The notes: a model not told the origin generated them from the sequence alone. A DNA stretch of 64,000 nucleotides from Arthrobacter sp. StoSoilB22 (GCF_019977315.1 NZ_AP024652.1:3410001-3474000); one strand, 5' to 3'; numbered from the stretch's first letter, positions 26,308-36,408 are shown. A program made the numbers and translations.

Positions 26308-27633
26308 ATGACGGCTCTACTAGCACGGGCTAGGGAGATTGACCTCGGAGGAGTGGCACTTTACCGCCTCATTGCATTGGTCGCGGGTTTTGGGGCCAAC
26401 GTCCTAGCCATAGCTGTTTTGTCGCGTCAGCATGGCTCTTCGGCATACGCGGCCTTTGCCATCGTTGCGTCGCTCGTCAACCTCCTCCCCTTTGCCGACC
26501 TTGGGCTCGGGGCGAGTATTGTCAATGCCACTTCCGACCGCTCTGCCGCTCGGCTAACACGCGGCCAATATAGAAGGACGGTGTCAAAGGCGCGAGATTT
26601 CATGATCATCTTCATGCTGTTGGTGATCGGCATAACCGCGCTGGCGTATTACGTCTTTTCGTTCGACGGTCTTCTTGGAAACCTGGCTGATACGCCGGGG
26701 ATACCGGAGGCGACTGCCTACACGTTTGCTTGCATTGCGTTGGCCATCCCGCTCGGAATGGGTGGCCGCGTTCTCCAGGGACTCGGACGGATGATCGATG
26801 TAGTTCGCATCGGGATGGTTGGGCCAATAGTCCAGGTGTGCATTTACATCCCACTCATGGTCTTGGGGGCGCCATCGTATGCATATTTCTGGGGCCCAGG
26901 TACGGCCTACCTTGCAACTGCGGCATTAGGCTACATCGTTGCCCGCCGACGATATGGTCTGCGACTCAATCTTCCGTTTACTTCGTTGTTCTCGCCAGAT
27001 GCCAGAGGGACTTCACTCTGGCTTACTGCGGCACCCTTCCTTATCATCTCCGTCGGAATGACGATTGGCTTTCAAAGCCACAGAGTACTCTTGTCCCATT
27101 TCGGAACGCCGCAGAACGTGGCTGAGTATTCCTTGGTGGCCCAGTTCCTGGGTCCGCTTCTTGCAATCACGGGTGTCGTCGGGCAGAACCTCTGGGCGCG
27201 ATACCGAAAGGATCTTCACGCTAACAGTCTCTCAACATCTGCGTTCAAGCATCATTTGGTGATCTTCGCTTTCATAGGACTCGTCTTCGCAACGGCGCTG
27301 TTTTGCCTAGCTCCAATAGCCGCGACGATCCTCTCCGACGGCCAAGTTTCGCCTCCAACCCTCCTTGCCGTTGGCGCCGTAAGCTATCTGCTCATTCAGG
27401 CCATTCACCAGCCCAGTGCCATGTTGCTAAGCGACACGAGTGGATTGTGGTTCCAAGCAGCGTGTGTCATCCTCGTTGCCGCCAGCACCGTGACGCTAAT
27501 TGTGTTCATGGTGCCGCATCTCGGCGCTGCCGCACCATATCTTGCGATGGCTGCATCCATGCTGGTACTCCAAGTTATCCCCAGTATCCGTGTGGCATAC
27601 AAGCGTGTGGCACGGCAACAAAGAAATACGTAG
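26308..27633 (+). CDS. Wzx-like polysaccharide flippase (MOP superfamily)
   Basis: A 441-residue integral membrane protein with about 12 hydrophobic segments. The first half has VALYRLIALVAGFGANVLAIAVLSRQHGSSAYAAFAI and NLLPFADLGLGASIVNA, the pattern of Wzx/RfbX flippases. It is predicted to move the undecaprenyl-linked repeat unit to the outer face of the membrane. It is the last gene of the first exopolysaccharide operon, with a terminator-like hairpin about 100 bp downstream. Confidence 0.85.
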   Translation: MTALLARAREIDLGGVALYRLIALVAGFGANVLAIAVLSRQHGSSAYAAFAIVASLVNLLPFADLGLGASIVNATSDRSAARLTRGQYRRTVSKARDFMIIFMLLVIGITALAYYVFSFDGLLGNLADTPGIPEATAYTFACIALAIPLGMGGRVLQGLGRMIDVVRIGMVGPIVQVCIYIPLMVLGAPSYAYFWGPGTAYLATAALGYIVARRRYGLRLNLPFTSLFSPDARGTSLWLTAAPFLIISVGMTIGFQSHRVLLSHFGTPQNVAEYSLVAQFLGPLLAITGVVGQNLWARYRKDLHANSLSTSAFKHHLVIFAFIGLVFATALFCLAPIAATILSDGQVSPPTLLAVGAVSYLLIQAIHQPSAMLLSDTSGLWFQAACVILVAASTVTLIVFMVPHLGAAAPYLAMAASMLVLQVIPSIRVAYKRVARQQRNT

Positions 27634-28151
27634 AACTGCCTCGACAACTCACCGCTAATGAGTTGCCGCGGGGAGTACTGTGATTTCTGCATCATGGCGA
27701 ATGGAAAGACTACTGCAGCTACGGAGAGCACACCTGTTTTCATCAGGTGTCCCTTTTCAATCGCGCCGCTGACAGGGTCATTAGGAACATCGGAATCCGC
27801 GCCTGCATCTTGGTCAAGACTCCTGTCGCTGGCGCTTGCCGCCCTGCGATTCTTAGACCCCAACGGATGCAGAAATCACGATTGGCAAGGAGAAGGAATC
27901 GCGGAGCCGCCATCTCTAGAGTCGTATCGATGCGAATCGGCGAGTTCCAAGCGATCGTCAGCTGAGGAACTCAGCGATCGGATTCGTAGACCATCCAGGC
28001 GTTCTTTCGCAACCTAACGCAACTCTCGCATCATGACGACCAAAATTTCCGAGTCACGCACGCCACGGCATATGCTATTTGCGATACAAGCCTGGCATAG
28101 ACGCGTAGCCGCTGGGCTCGCGATCGATCACTTACGCACCATGGGGGCAAA
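27634..28151. other. 518-bp intergenic region ahead of gmd
   Basis: No open frame here has convincing coding character; short frames on both strands are Ser/Arg-rich and resemble no family I know. It holds the terminator-like hairpin at 27730-27758 and presumably the promoter of the gmd-fcl group, for which I see no clear -35/-10 pair. Confidence 0.5.
27730..27758 (+). terminator. Rho-independent terminator candidate after the flippase gene
   Basis: ACACCTG (27730-27736), a seven-base loop TTTTCAT, then CAGGTGT (27744-27750) and CCCTTTTC. The seven-bp stem followed by a short T-run fits a weak intrinsic terminator at the end of the wzz-wzx operon. Confidence 0.6.
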
Positions 28152-29180
28152 ATGACAAAACGCGCGTTCATTACGGGTATCACAGGGCAAGATGGCTCGT
28201 ACCTCGCGGAACTACTCCTCGCAAAAGGCTATGAGGTTCACGGACTCATTCGCCGAGCATCCACGTTCAACACTGCTCGGATAGACCACCTTTACGTTGA
28301 TCCTCACGATCCAAAGGCCAAGCTCTTTCTGCATTACGGTGATCTCAGTGACGGCGCTAGGCTCGTGACGCTGATGGCGGAAATCCGCCCTGACGAGGTC
28401 TATAACCTTGCCGCTCAGTCTCATGTCCGCGTTTCATTTGACGAGCCTGAGCATACAGGTGACACGACCGGCATCGGATCTATTCGACTTCTCGAGGCCG
28501 TTCGAATGTCCGGAATTGAAACTCGGTTCTACCAGGCATCGTCATCCGAAATGTTCGGGGCGACCCCTCCCCCGCAGAACGAGGACACCCCCTTCTATCC
28601 CCGTTCTCCCTACGGTGCAGCCAAGGTTTACAGCTATTGGGTTACCAAAAACTACCGTGAGGCATATGGGATGTATGCGGTCAACGGCATCCTCTTTAAC
28701 CACGAGTCTCCGCGCCGCGGTGAGACTTTCGTAACGCGCAAGATCACGCGAGCCGTCGCCGCCATCAAGGCCGGGCGTCAAGACCTTCTCTACATGGGCA
28801 ATCTGGACGCCGTCCGAGACTGGGGTTATGCAGCGGAGTACGTCGAAGGCATGTGGCGCATGCTACAGGCAGATGAGCCGGAAGACTTCGTACTGGCTAC
28901 CGGCGGAAACTACACCGTAAAGGATTTCCTCCAGATCGCTTTTGAGCATGCCGGTTTGGACTGGGAAAAGCACGTACGGTTCGACGAGCGGTACCTCCGG
29001 CCGACTGAGGTTGATGCCCTCGTGGGCGACGCCTCCAAGGCTCATGAGAAGTTAGGTTGGAAGGCCACTGTCCAGACCCCCGAACTCGCGCGCATCATGG
29101 TCGACGCCGACATCGAGGCTCTCAAACACGCAGGCGATCACTGGATCGATTCAGTCGATCTTGAGAGTTGGAAGCTCTAA
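28152..29180 (+). CDS. gmd: GDP-mannose 4,6-dehydratase
   Basis: A 342-residue short-chain dehydrogenase/reductase. The N-terminal NADP motif is [17 protein letters not shown]. Further signatures are [45 protein letters not shown], the catalytic YGAAK (Tyr-x3-Lys), [20 protein letters not shown] and [15 protein letters not shown]. It converts GDP-mannose to GDP-4-keto-6-deoxymannose, the first step to GDP-L-fucose. GGGGG precedes the ATG. The stop overlaps the fcl start (TAATG). Confidence 0.96.
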   Translation: MTKRAFITGITGQDGSYLAELLLAKGYEVHGLIRRASTFNTARIDHLYVDPHDPKAKLFLHYGDLSDGARLVTLMAEIRPDEVYNLAAQSHVRVSFDEPEHTGDTTGIGSIRLLEAVRMSGIETRFYQASSSEMFGATPPPQNEDTPFYPRSPYGAAKVYSYWVTKNYREAYGMYAVNGILFNHESPRRGETFVTRKITRAVAAIKAGRQDLLYMGNLDAVRDWGYAAEYVEGMWRMLQADEPEDFVLATGGNYTVKDFLQIAFEHAGLDWEKHVRFDERYLRPTEVDALVGDASKAHEKLGWKATVQTPELARIMVDADIEALKHAGDHWIDSVDLESWKL

Positions 29181-30154
29181 TGACAGCCTCCACCGAGTTT
29201 CAGCCGGGCCCACTTGATCGAGAAGCTCTGTTCTATGTAGCTGGCCACAAGGGATTGGTCGGATCGGCAATCTGGCGCAAGCTCGAGTCAGAGGGTTTCA
29301 AGAACCTTATAGGTCGAGGATCGTCAGAGCTTGACCTGAAAGATCGGGACGCGGTATTTGCGTTCTTCGCAAGAAATAAGCCCCGCTATGTAGTTTTAGC
29401 TGCCGCAAAGGTCGGTGGGATTCTGGCGAATAGTACATACCCAGTCGACTTTCTTAGCGACAATCTTCGCATTCAGGTAAACGTACTAGATGCCGCCCGC
29501 GAACATGGCACGGAACGACTATTGTTCCTCGGTTCCTCCTGCATCTACCCCAAGTTCGCCGAGCAGCCGATTCGTGAGGACTCGCTCCTCACCGGCCACT
29601 TGGAAGCGACTAATGATGCGTATGCCATTGCCAAAATTGCCGGAATCATGCATGTGCAGGCAATGAGACGCCAGTACGGTCTACCGTGGATTTCTGCCAT
29701 GCCCACCAACTTGTACGGCCCAGGAGACAACTTCTCTCCCACAGGGTCGCACGTACTCCCTGCGTTGATCCGTCGCTACGACGAAGCCGCAGCCTCCGGA
29801 ACCCCTGTAGTCACAAACTGGGGTTCCGGCTCTCCGCGCAGAGAGTTCTTGCATGTCGACGACATGGCTTCAGCCTGCTTGCATCTACTGGAGAGTTATG
29901 ACGGTCCTGAGCAAGTCAACGTAGGGACAGGGCAGGACGTCACGATCACGGAACTTGCCACTATTGTGGCGGAAGCTGTCGGCTACACGGGCGCCATTGA
30001 GTGGGACACATCTAAACCGGACGGCACTCCACGGAAGCTACTCGATATCTCCAAACTTACGGCGTCAGGTTGGACGGCCAGCATTGATCTGGTGTCCGGT
30101 ATCCGCTCCACTGTGGAGTGGTACAGAAGCAACATCGGTCACGTTAGAAATTAA
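29180..30154 (+). CDS. fcl: GDP-L-fucose synthase
   Basis: A 324-residue epimerase/reductase starting at ATG 29180, which overlaps the gmd stop (TAATG). It has FYVAGHKGLVGSAIWRKL at the nucleotide site, LAAAKVGGILANSTYPVDFL, FLGSSCIYPKFAEQPI, the active-site YAIAK and PTNLYGPGDNF. It converts the Gmd product to GDP-L-fucose, so the polymer should contain L-fucose unless another enzyme diverts the intermediate. Confidence 0.95.
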   Translation: MTASTEFQPGPLDREALFYVAGHKGLVGSAIWRKLESEGFKNLIGRGSSELDLKDRDAVFAFFARNKPRYVVLAAAKVGGILANSTYPVDFLSDNLRIQVNVLDAAREHGTERLLFLGSSCIYPKFAEQPIREDSLLTGHLEATNDAYAIAKIAGIMHVQAMRRQYGLPWISAMPTNLYGPGDNFSPTGSHVLPALIRRYDEAAASGTPVVTNWGSGSPRREFLHVDDMASACLHLLESYDGPEQVNVGTGQDVTITELATIVAEAVGYTGAIEWDTSKPDGTPRKLLDISKLTASGWTASIDLVSGIRSTVEWYRSNIGHVRN

Positions 30155-30181
30155 GCAAGGTCTTTTGAATGGGGGGATGGC

Positions 30182-31657
30182 GTGACCAAGTCGGGGACTG
30201 TGACTGTGCAGCAGACCGCTGGGCTACTGCCTAAGTGGCGCCGCAGATATGCCAGGCGCCTTAGATTTGTTGACGCGGCCGTAATCGCGTGGGCTGTCGT
30301 TGGCGCTTTCGGCGTCCGCTTCGGATTCAGCGATCTCAGTGCCCAGGACGTCAAGGACACTGATTACATCGTTCTGTCCGCTGTCTTAGCAGTCGCTTGG
30401 TGGCTGATGCTGGAGATTTGGGGAAGCCGCGAAGCGAAAATCCTCGGTTCTGGAAGCGAGGAGTACAAACGGGTCATCGCGGCTTCGGCGTGGCTATTCG
30501 GTTTCGTTGCAATTTTCTCCTATGCACTCAAGATAGATACGGCAAGGGGCTACGTCGGATTGGCCTTCCCTGCGGGCGCTATAACCCTTCTCGCCGCAAG
30601 GTGGCTAGTTCGACAGCACTTAAGTCTTGACCGACAGCGGGGCAACAGCATGTCACGAGTGTTGATTATTGGAGGACCCCACTCTGCCCAACACCTCATT
30701 CGCTCCCTCAGGGGCGCACCTCATGCTGGGTATCTTCCCGTTGCCGCTCACGTCCCTGGGGCCGCTTACGATTCGGAGTCGGCATCTCGGCTAAGCGTGC
30801 CGTTAACGGGAGTAGGTAACGACTTCGACTCGATATTGGCGGCGATTCTTGAAGCTGAAGTTGACGCCGTCGCCATCTCCGCCGGCGTCAACATTCACCC
30901 CAAGGATCTACGACGTTTGGGCTGGGAACTATCTGCTCGTGACATCGGGATGATTCTGGCCCCAGCCCTTACGGACGTGGCTGGTCCTCGCATCCATACG
31001 CAGCCAGTTGCAGGTCTACCTCTAATTCACGTTTCGACGCCAAAACTCACGGGCGGAAAGAGGGTAGCCAAGCGTACCTTCGACATTGCAATCGCCGGAT
31101 CACTTTTGCTAGTTCTGTCACCCCTCCTTCTGGCCATTGCTTTGTTGGTTCGGCTCAGCGGCCCGGGTCCTATTTTCTACCGCCAAGAAAGGATTGGACT
31201 TCGCGGAACGTCATTCGACATGTTCAAGTTCCGTTCCATGAAGTTGAATGCCGATGCTGAGCTGAAAGCACTCCTTGAGGCTCAGGGCACGGCGGACAAG
31301 CCGCTCTTTAAGGTCGAGAACGACCCCCGCATAACGCCAATAGGCCGGGTCTTGCGTAAGTACTCCCTCGACGAGTTGCCGCAACTGCTGAATGTCCTAG
31401 GCGGAAGCATGAGCTTGGTCGGCCCGCGCCCGCAGCGGCACGGAGAGGTTGCCCTCTATGACGATGCGGCGCATAGGCGTCTGTATGTTAGCCCGGGAAT
31501 GAGCGGACTATGGCAGGTCAGCGGCCGATCAAATCTGACGTGGGAAGAGAGCATCAGGCTTGACCTCTACTACGTCGAAAATTGGTCACTGATGGGTGAT
31601 GTGCTGATTCTCTTCAAGACTTTTAAGGCCGTTTTCACCAGCAGCGGTGCGGTCTAA
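30182..31657 (+). CDS. Initiating sugar phosphotransferase (polyprenyl glycosylphosphotransferase)
   Basis: A 491-residue protein with GTG 30182 behind GGGGGG. The N-terminal half has about four membrane segments (to about 150) and a CoA-binding-like domain. A fifth segment ([24 protein letters not shown], about 300-325) starts the catalytic domain. The bacterial sugar transferase signature follows: [24 protein letters not shown], then [26 protein letters not shown] and [14 protein letters not shown]. It loads the first sugar phosphate onto undecaprenyl phosphate. Confidence 0.93.
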   Translation: MTKSGTVTVQQTAGLLPKWRRRYARRLRFVDAAVIAWAVVGAFGVRFGFSDLSAQDVKDTDYIVLSAVLAVAWWLMLEIWGSREAKILGSGSEEYKRVIAASAWLFGFVAIFSYALKIDTARGYVGLAFPAGAITLLAARWLVRQHLSLDRQRGNSMSRVLIIGGPHSAQHLIRSLRGAPHAGYLPVAAHVPGAAYDSESASRLSVPLTGVGNDFDSILAAILEAEVDAVAISAGVNIHPKDLRRLGWELSARDIGMILAPALTDVAGPRIHTQPVAGLPLIHVSTPKLTGGKRVAKRTFDIAIAGSLLLVLSPLLLAIALLVRLSGPGPIFYRQERIGLRGTSFDMFKFRSMKLNADAELKALLEAQGTADKPLFKVENDPRITPIGRVLRKYSLDELPQLLNVLGGSMSLVGPRPQRHGEVALYDDAAHRRLYVSPGMSGLWQVSGRSNLTWEESIRLDLYYVENWSLMGDVLILFKTFKAVFTSSGAV

Positions 31658-31718
31658 TCAAATTCAACTTGTCGGCAAGTTGTCGCCATAAGTGTGTAGG
31701 TAATCGGAAGGCTCTTTC

Positions 31719-33032
31719 ATGCGTATCTCAGTCATAGGTTGCGGTTACCTCGGTGCCGTCCATGCAGCGTGCATGGCCAAACTCGGCCATGAAGTCGTTG
31801 GAATTGATGTGGACGAGCGCAAGATAGCCGACCTGTCGGCGGCGCAGGCCCCGTTCTACGAACCTGGACTCGAAGCTCTTCTCCAAGATGTCCAAGAGAC
31901 GGGGAGGCTCTCCTTCACGACAGACATGGCAGCCGCCGCAGGTAGCGAAGTGCACTTTATCTGCGTTGGTACACCTCAGAAAAAGGGAGAAAACGGCGCC
32001 GATCTGACTTATGTTGACGCTGCAACGCTGAGCCTCCTTCCCTATTTGGCTCCTGGAGACGTCGTCGTCGGAAAGTCGACCGTTCCAGTGGGCACAGCGG
32101 CGCGGCTTGCAGACTTGGTAGCCGAACAGCAGCCATTAGCTCACTTGGTTTGGAATCCGGAGTTTTTGCGCGAGGGGCATGCTGTGTCGGACACGCTTCG
32201 CCCTGATCGGTTCGTTTACGGTGTGAACGGTGGCTCTGAGGATCACACGGCCGTGGCAGTCCTTGACGAGGTTTACGAAGCTCCCCTGTCAAGTGGAACA
32301 CCGCGCCTTGTGACCGACTTACCCACTGCTGAGCTAGTGAAGACTGCCGCAAATTCCTTTCTAGCCACAAAAATCTCCTTCATAAATGCCATGGCTGAAC
32401 TTTGTGAAGCCGCGGGGGCAGACGTGACGCGTTTGGCCGATGCCATTGGAATGGACGACCGAATCGGTCGGAAGTTCCTCAATGCGGGGATCGGGTTTGG
32501 CGGTGGCTGCTTGCCAAAGGACATCCGTGCCTTTATGGCCCGCGCCGGTGAGCTGGGTGCCGATCAAGCTCTGACGTTCCTCCGCGAAGTAGATGCCATC
32601 AACATGCGACGCCGCACTCGAGTCGTGGAGTTAACGCGGGAACTATGTGGGGGGAGCCTCCTCGGCATGCGTATTACCGTTTTGGGTGCCGCGTTTAAGC
32701 CTGAAAGCGACGACGTGCGCGACTCCCCCGCACTAAGCATCGCTGCGCAACTGCAATTGCAGGGAGCGGTTGTCACGGTCACGGATCCCAAGGCATTACC
32801 GAACGCGGCCAGACGCTTCCCAGAACTGCAGTATGTCGAAAATATTGATTCGGCCGTAGATAAAGCAGACGCGGTCTTGCTTCTCACAGAGTGGCAGGAG
32901 TATCGCGACCTTGATCCACATCTACTGAGAGATACTGTGTCTTCCCCTCGCATCCTAGACGGCCGAAACATCCTAGATCCTGGGAAATGGCGTTCTGCTG
33001 GCTGGCAGTACCGCGGTCTAGGAAGGCCATAG
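31719..33032 (+). CDS. ugd: UDP-glucose/GDP-mannose dehydrogenase family protein
   Basis: A 437-residue nucleotide-sugar dehydrogenase, start ATG 31719 with GGAAGG upstream. It has N-terminal ISVIGCGYLGAVHAACMAKLGHEV (NAD binding), PAEx-like WNPEFLREGHAV, AELVKTAANSFLATKISFINA and the active-site Cys in NAGIGFGGGCLPKD. The C-terminal domain has LGAAFKPESDDVRDSPA. The most likely product is UDP-glucuronate, which fits GalU nearby; a GDP-mannose substrate is less likely but possible. Confidence 0.92.
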   Translation: MRISVIGCGYLGAVHAACMAKLGHEVVGIDVDERKIADLSAAQAPFYEPGLEALLQDVQETGRLSFTTDMAAAAGSEVHFICVGTPQKKGENGADLTYVDAATLSLLPYLAPGDVVVGKSTVPVGTAARLADLVAEQQPLAHLVWNPEFLREGHAVSDTLRPDRFVYGVNGGSEDHTAVAVLDEVYEAPLSSGTPRLVTDLPTAELVKTAANSFLATKISFINAMAELCEAAGADVTRLADAIGMDDRIGRKFLNAGIGFGGGCLPKDIRAFMARAGELGADQALTFLREVDAINMRRRTRVVELTRELCGGSLLGMRITVLGAAFKPESDDVRDSPALSIAAQLQLQGAVVTVTDPKALPNAARRFPELQYVENIDSAVDKADAVLLLTEWQEYRDLDPHLLRDTVSSPRILDGRNILDPGKWRSAGWQYRGLGRP

Positions 33033-33035
33033 CCT

Positions 33036-34901
33036 GTGGGCACTGGAGCGACAGCCGGGTCCGGTCAACGTATGCGAATTGCGGGAAATTCAAGCAGATC
33101 CAAGCGCCGCACTCGTCGGCGAATCCTACTCACTGGTCTTTGGACACTCGCCCTTGCAGCCGTCTTAGTGGGAGCGGCGGCGTGGACGATGTCCAAGGCG
33201 GCTATCGTGAAGTCCGAATTGGAGGCTGCAACAGAGCTCCTTCCGACTCTGAAGGCGCAGATGGCTGCCAATGATGCCACTGGCGCTGCTGCAACAGTGG
33301 CATCATTGGTCCAGCACACCGGATCGGCCCGCGACGCTGCAAACGACCCAGTGTGGAAGGTAGCGTCAGTGGTCCCTGGCCTTGGACCCAATCTTCAGGC
33401 TACAAGCGAGGTAGCAACGTCTGCAGACGACGTCGCGCGACTAGGAGCCTCCCCACTTGTGAAGGCATTTCAGTCACTGAAATGGGAGACTCTGACGCCT
33501 GGCCCCGAAGGCATGGATCTACAGCCACTTCGCTCTGCTGCCCCGAGTGTAGAAGCAGCTGCTCATGCAGTGCGGGAATCGTCAAAGCGCCTAGATTCAA
33601 TAGACACGGATGCGCTGCTTCCACAAGTTTCCGCCCCCCTGGTGCAGGCGCGGAAAGAATTGGCCGAGCTCAGCGGAGAACTCGAATCTGCAGCAGATGC
33701 TGCCAGCCTAGCCCCGTCAATGTTAGGAGCCGACAGGCCGAAAAGGTATCTGCTACTCATGCAGAACAATGCCGAATCACGGGCAACCGGTGGAATACCC
33801 GGTGCTCTAGCTGTACTCACCGCCGACAGGGGAAAGCTGAACCTGGAATCCCAAACTAGTGCGACCGCACTGGGATCATTCGTGCCACCCATAGCGATTG
33901 ATGCTGATCAGCAGGCAATCTACACCGCGCGTGTGGGCAGATTTATGCAGGACGTCAATCTCACACCGGATTTCGCCACGACAGCACGTACTGCTCAGGC
34001 CATGTGGGAAAAGAGTATGGGCGAGCGGTTGGACGGAGTGTTGTCAGTGGATCCCGTTGCCTTGAGCTTTATTTTGGACGCAACCGGCCCGGTGAAAATC
34101 ACAGATCCCGCTGTTCAGCAGATTGGACGCGACCTACCGGACGAACTAACTGGCAAGAACGTAGTTAAAACGTTGTTGTCAGATACCTATGCCAAGATCG
34201 ATGAGCCGAAGCTTCAAGATGTCTATTTTGCAGGTGCAGCCAAGGAAATCTTCGGGGCCGTATCTGCCGGAAAAACGGATCCAAAGAAGCTAATGGATGC
34301 CGTCGCCAAAGGTGCTAAGGAGCGTCGATTGCTCCTGTGGTCAGCTGCAGCTGAGGAACAGAGCATCATCGCACAATACTCGCTAAGCGGTATGGTTTCG
34401 GGCGCCGCTATCACACCAGCCCAGTTCGGCGTCTACTTCAACGACGGCACGGGGGCGAAAATGGACTACTGGATCAAGCGCAGTGTGCAGGTTGTCAAAG
34501 ATTGCACACGAGATGGTTACAGAGAAATCGCTGTTCGCGTCACAAGCACCAACACGGCACCATCCGACGCCGCCTCATCATTGCCACCATATGTGACCGG
34601 CGGAGGAGTCTTCGGGGTCCCCGCCGGCACGGTGCAGACGAATGTGGTCGCCTACGGTCCAGTGCAATCAAATATTGACACGGTTGTCAAAGATGGTGAA
34701 AAGATTCCCTTCGCCGCTCAGCGACACGGCCAAAGATCAGTAGCCACGTCCACCATCCAGTTGGCTCCAGGGGCCAGCACAAGCCTGGAGTTCAATTTCG
34801 GGCACATAGTTCAGCATGCACAACCAGAAATAGTTGTCACGCCGACAACCCAGCTAGTCAATGATGTGATCCAAGCCACAAGCGCGGCTCGTTGTGAATA
34901 G
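33036..34901 (+). CDS. DUF4012 domain protein, membrane anchored
   Basis: A 621-residue protein starting at GTG 33036, three bases after the dehydrogenase stop. An Arg/Lys-rich cytoplasmic tail precedes one membrane segment (LTGLWTLALAAVLVGAAAW, about 30-50). A long extracytoplasmic part follows, with a helical region (50-230) and then the DUF4012 hallmark YLLLMQNNAESRATGGIPGA (about 245). DUF4012 genes are frequent in actinobacterial exopolysaccharide loci; their biochemical role is not known. A surface role in polymer attachment or export is inferred from context. Confidence 0.85.
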   Translation: MGTGATAGSGQRMRIAGNSSRSKRRTRRRILLTGLWTLALAAVLVGAAAWTMSKAAIVKSELEAATELLPTLKAQMAANDATGAAATVASLVQHTGSARDAANDPVWKVASVVPGLGPNLQATSEVATSADDVARLGASPLVKAFQSLKWETLTPGPEGMDLQPLRSAAPSVEAAAHAVRESSKRLDSIDTDALLPQVSAPLVQARKELAELSGELESAADAASLAPSMLGADRPKRYLLLMQNNAESRATGGIPGALAVLTADRGKLNLESQTSATALGSFVPPIAIDADQQAIYTARVGRFMQDVNLTPDFATTARTAQAMWEKSMGERLDGVLSVDPVALSFILDATGPVKITDPAVQQIGRDLPDELTGKNVVKTLLSDTYAKIDEPKLQDVYFAGAAKEIFGAVSAGKTDPKKLMDAVAKGAKERRLLLWSAAAEEQSIIAQYSLSGMVSGAAITPAQFGVYFNDGTGAKMDYWIKRSVQVVKDCTRDGYREIAVRVTSTNTAPSDAASSLPPYVTGGGVFGVPAGTVQTNVVAYGPVQSNIDTVVKDGEKIPFAAQRHGQRSVATSTIQLAPGASTSLEFNFGHIVQHAQPEIVVTPTTQLVNDVIQATSAARCE

Positions 34902-35076
34902 AACGAGACGCGCACGTTAATCCTTTGTAACGGGTATGGATTTTCTTTGCTGCTTACATGCATTGAATGGTAAGTTCTATCTGGGCAGCACATGAGATTT
35001 TCTCTTACGGTCTAGTAGGGTCTCGGAAATCTCCAAACACCACGTCGTACCACTTAAGGTCTCAGGGGGGACACAC
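34902..35076. other. Upstream region of the surface protein gene
   Basis: A 175-bp gap, relatively A+T-rich, ending in GGGGGG as the ribosome binding site of the next gene. It probably carries that gene's own promoter. No clear operator is visible. Confidence 0.4.
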
Positions 35077-35697
35077 ATGAGGAAATCTCTTGCAGCACTC
35101 ACGCTCGCAGGTTCCATTGCACTTATCGGCGCCGTACCGGCCGTAGCAAACAACGCCAACTACCCGGCACCGAACACAAGCGTCGCAGTTTCCGACGCTT
35201 CCGTGGCGCCGGGTGAAGCATTTGTCTTCAGCGGCACAGGCTTTACGCCGGGCGAAGGCATCACCATCACGGTTACACCGACTGGCACGCCTGCGGCTAG
35301 CGGCGGCAGCGTCTCCGCTGGCAGCCTTTCAGTCTCAGCTCGCATTCCACTTGCGCCGTCGACTTTGTCGACAGTTGCTGATGGGAACGGTGCATTCTCC
35401 ACTCCCATCGTCATCAACGAGGCCGGCGCATACGCAGTGACTGCGACCGGCAACACCTCCGGCGTCACCGTCGGACCGGTAACGGTCGTTGTTGGCGGAG
35501 CCGCCCTCTCCAACACGGGCAGCACTACCGGCACCGGTACGGGGCTGGCAAACACCGGCGGTGTGCCGCTGGCCAACACTGGCACCGACTCCAGCCTCAT
35601 CCTGTGGTCCCTCGTGGGCGCTGGCGCACTGGCAGCCGGCACGGCGTCAGTCGTGGTAGCTCGCCGTCGCGCAAAGGGCACCGAGGTTTCTGCCTAA
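35077..35697 (+). CDS. Secreted wall protein with triple LxNTG sorting motif
   Basis: A 206-residue protein. The signal peptide is MRKSLAALTLAGSIALIGAVPAVA. The mature part (25-140) has one Ig-like or IPT-like domain (SVAPGEAFVFSGTGFTPGEG). At the C-terminus come LSNTG (about 144), LANTG (157) and LANTG (165), then a membrane segment (ILWSLVGAGALAAGTASVVV) and an Arg/Lys tail. LAxTG is the motif of class E sortases of high-G+C actinobacteria, so covalent wall anchoring is likely. It is followed by a very strong terminator. It may serve as the wall anchor or organiser of the polysaccharide layer (inference). Confidence 0.85.
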   Translation: MRKSLAALTLAGSIALIGAVPAVANNANYPAPNTSVAVSDASVAPGEAFVFSGTGFTPGEGITITVTPTGTPAASGGSVSAGSLSVSARIPLAPSTLSTVADGNGAFSTPIVINEAGAYAVTATGNTSGVTVGPVTVVVGGAALSNTGSTTGTGTGLANTGGVPLANTGTDSSLILWSLVGAGALAAGTASVVVARRRAKGTEVSA

Positions 35698-35713
35698 TAA
35701 GGCTGAACCATTT

Positions 35714-35764
35714 GAGGGTGGTTTGCCAACAACGTTTGTTGTTGGCAAACCACCCTCATTTTTT
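35714..35764 (+). terminator. Very strong Rho-independent terminator
   Basis: A perfect 20-bp stem: 35714-35733 (from GAGGGTGG to CCAACAAC) pairs with 35738-35757, around the loop GTTT, followed by ATTTTTT. This is the strongest intrinsic terminator in the window and closes the surface-protein transcript. Confidence 0.93.
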
Positions 35765-35809
35765 GGTTTCGTTTCCCCAAGGAAAGTTGGCTGTGGTTGC
35801 ATAGGAACC

Positions 35810-35971
35810 ATGGGGCGACACTGGAGAAGAGGTAAGTGGCATGTTGAACTTCGCGTATTCACGTTGCGGCGACCAAAGATCCCAGGATCGTTCCCTCAAT
35901 ACGCCCTGCTGGGACTACTTGCCGTTGTAGCCATAGGCGTCAGTACTTTGGCACTCATTCAAACCTCGTAA
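35810..35971 (+). CDS. Small single-pass membrane protein
   Basis: A 53-residue ORF with ATG 35810 preceded by AGGAACC. A basic N-terminus (RHWRRGKW) is followed by one membrane segment (YALLGLLAVVAIGVSTLALI). The VanZ gene starts eight bases downstream, so it may be co-transcribed and act with it. It is short and has no recognised family, so coding status is likely but not certain. Confidence 0.5.
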   Translation: MGRHWRRGKWHVELRVFTLRRPKIPGSFPQYALLGLLAVVAIGVSTLALIQTS

Positions 35972-35979
35972 AGGCGCGC

Positions 35980-36408
35980 TTGAAAAACCCACTCCCTTGG
36001 CGAATAGCCGTAACGGCATACCTTGCAGGCCTTGCGCTGGTTGGTTTTTGGCCCACCCCCGTAGACAAACCAATTCTTGGCACGCTATCCAGAGTTTTAA
36101 AGTACGTCCATAGACTCGGCGTTCCCGACTGGATTGACTATCACTTTATTGAGGCGTCAGCCAACGTTGCGATGTTCATTCCGCTCGGTATTTTGGCTGC
36201 TCTACCCCTTCCCACAAAGCCCTGGTGGTATCTTGCCGCCATCGGGTTGCTGGCCTCGTTGTGCATGGAGTTCGGGCAGCTCGTCTTTATCTCTGCTCGC
36301 TTTTCGAGCCTCGTAGACGTTGTCACAAATACATGCGGCGCTGTCATTGGGATTGCTTCCGCGCGCCTGCTTGCTCGCATCGGCGCACCAAAACTGGCAA
36401 AGACCTAG
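35980..36408 (+). CDS. VanZ family membrane protein
   Basis: A 142-residue protein beginning at TTG 35980 (AAAGG upstream). It shows the VanZ pattern of four membrane segments: a first segment ending FWPTPVDKP, then NVAMFIPLGILAAL, WYLAAIGLLASLCMEFGQL, and SSLVDVVTNTCGAVIGI with the conserved D-V-x-x-N-T-x-G. VanZ proteins are linked to glycopeptide tolerance and wall physiology, with unknown mechanism. The gene is convergent with galU, 42 bp apart. Confidence 0.88.
   Translation: MKNPLPWRIAVTAYLAGLALVGFWPTPVDKPILGTLSRVLKYVHRLGVPDWIDYHFIEASANVAMFIPLGILAALPLPTKPWWYLAAIGLLASLCMEFGQLVFISARFSSLVDVVTNTCGAVIGIASARLLARIGAPKLAKT

Noticed and set aside
27658..28017. 119-codon plus-strand frame before gmd
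   Set aside because: No ribosome binding site, Ser/Arg-rich, no family resemblance, and it contains the terminator hairpin.
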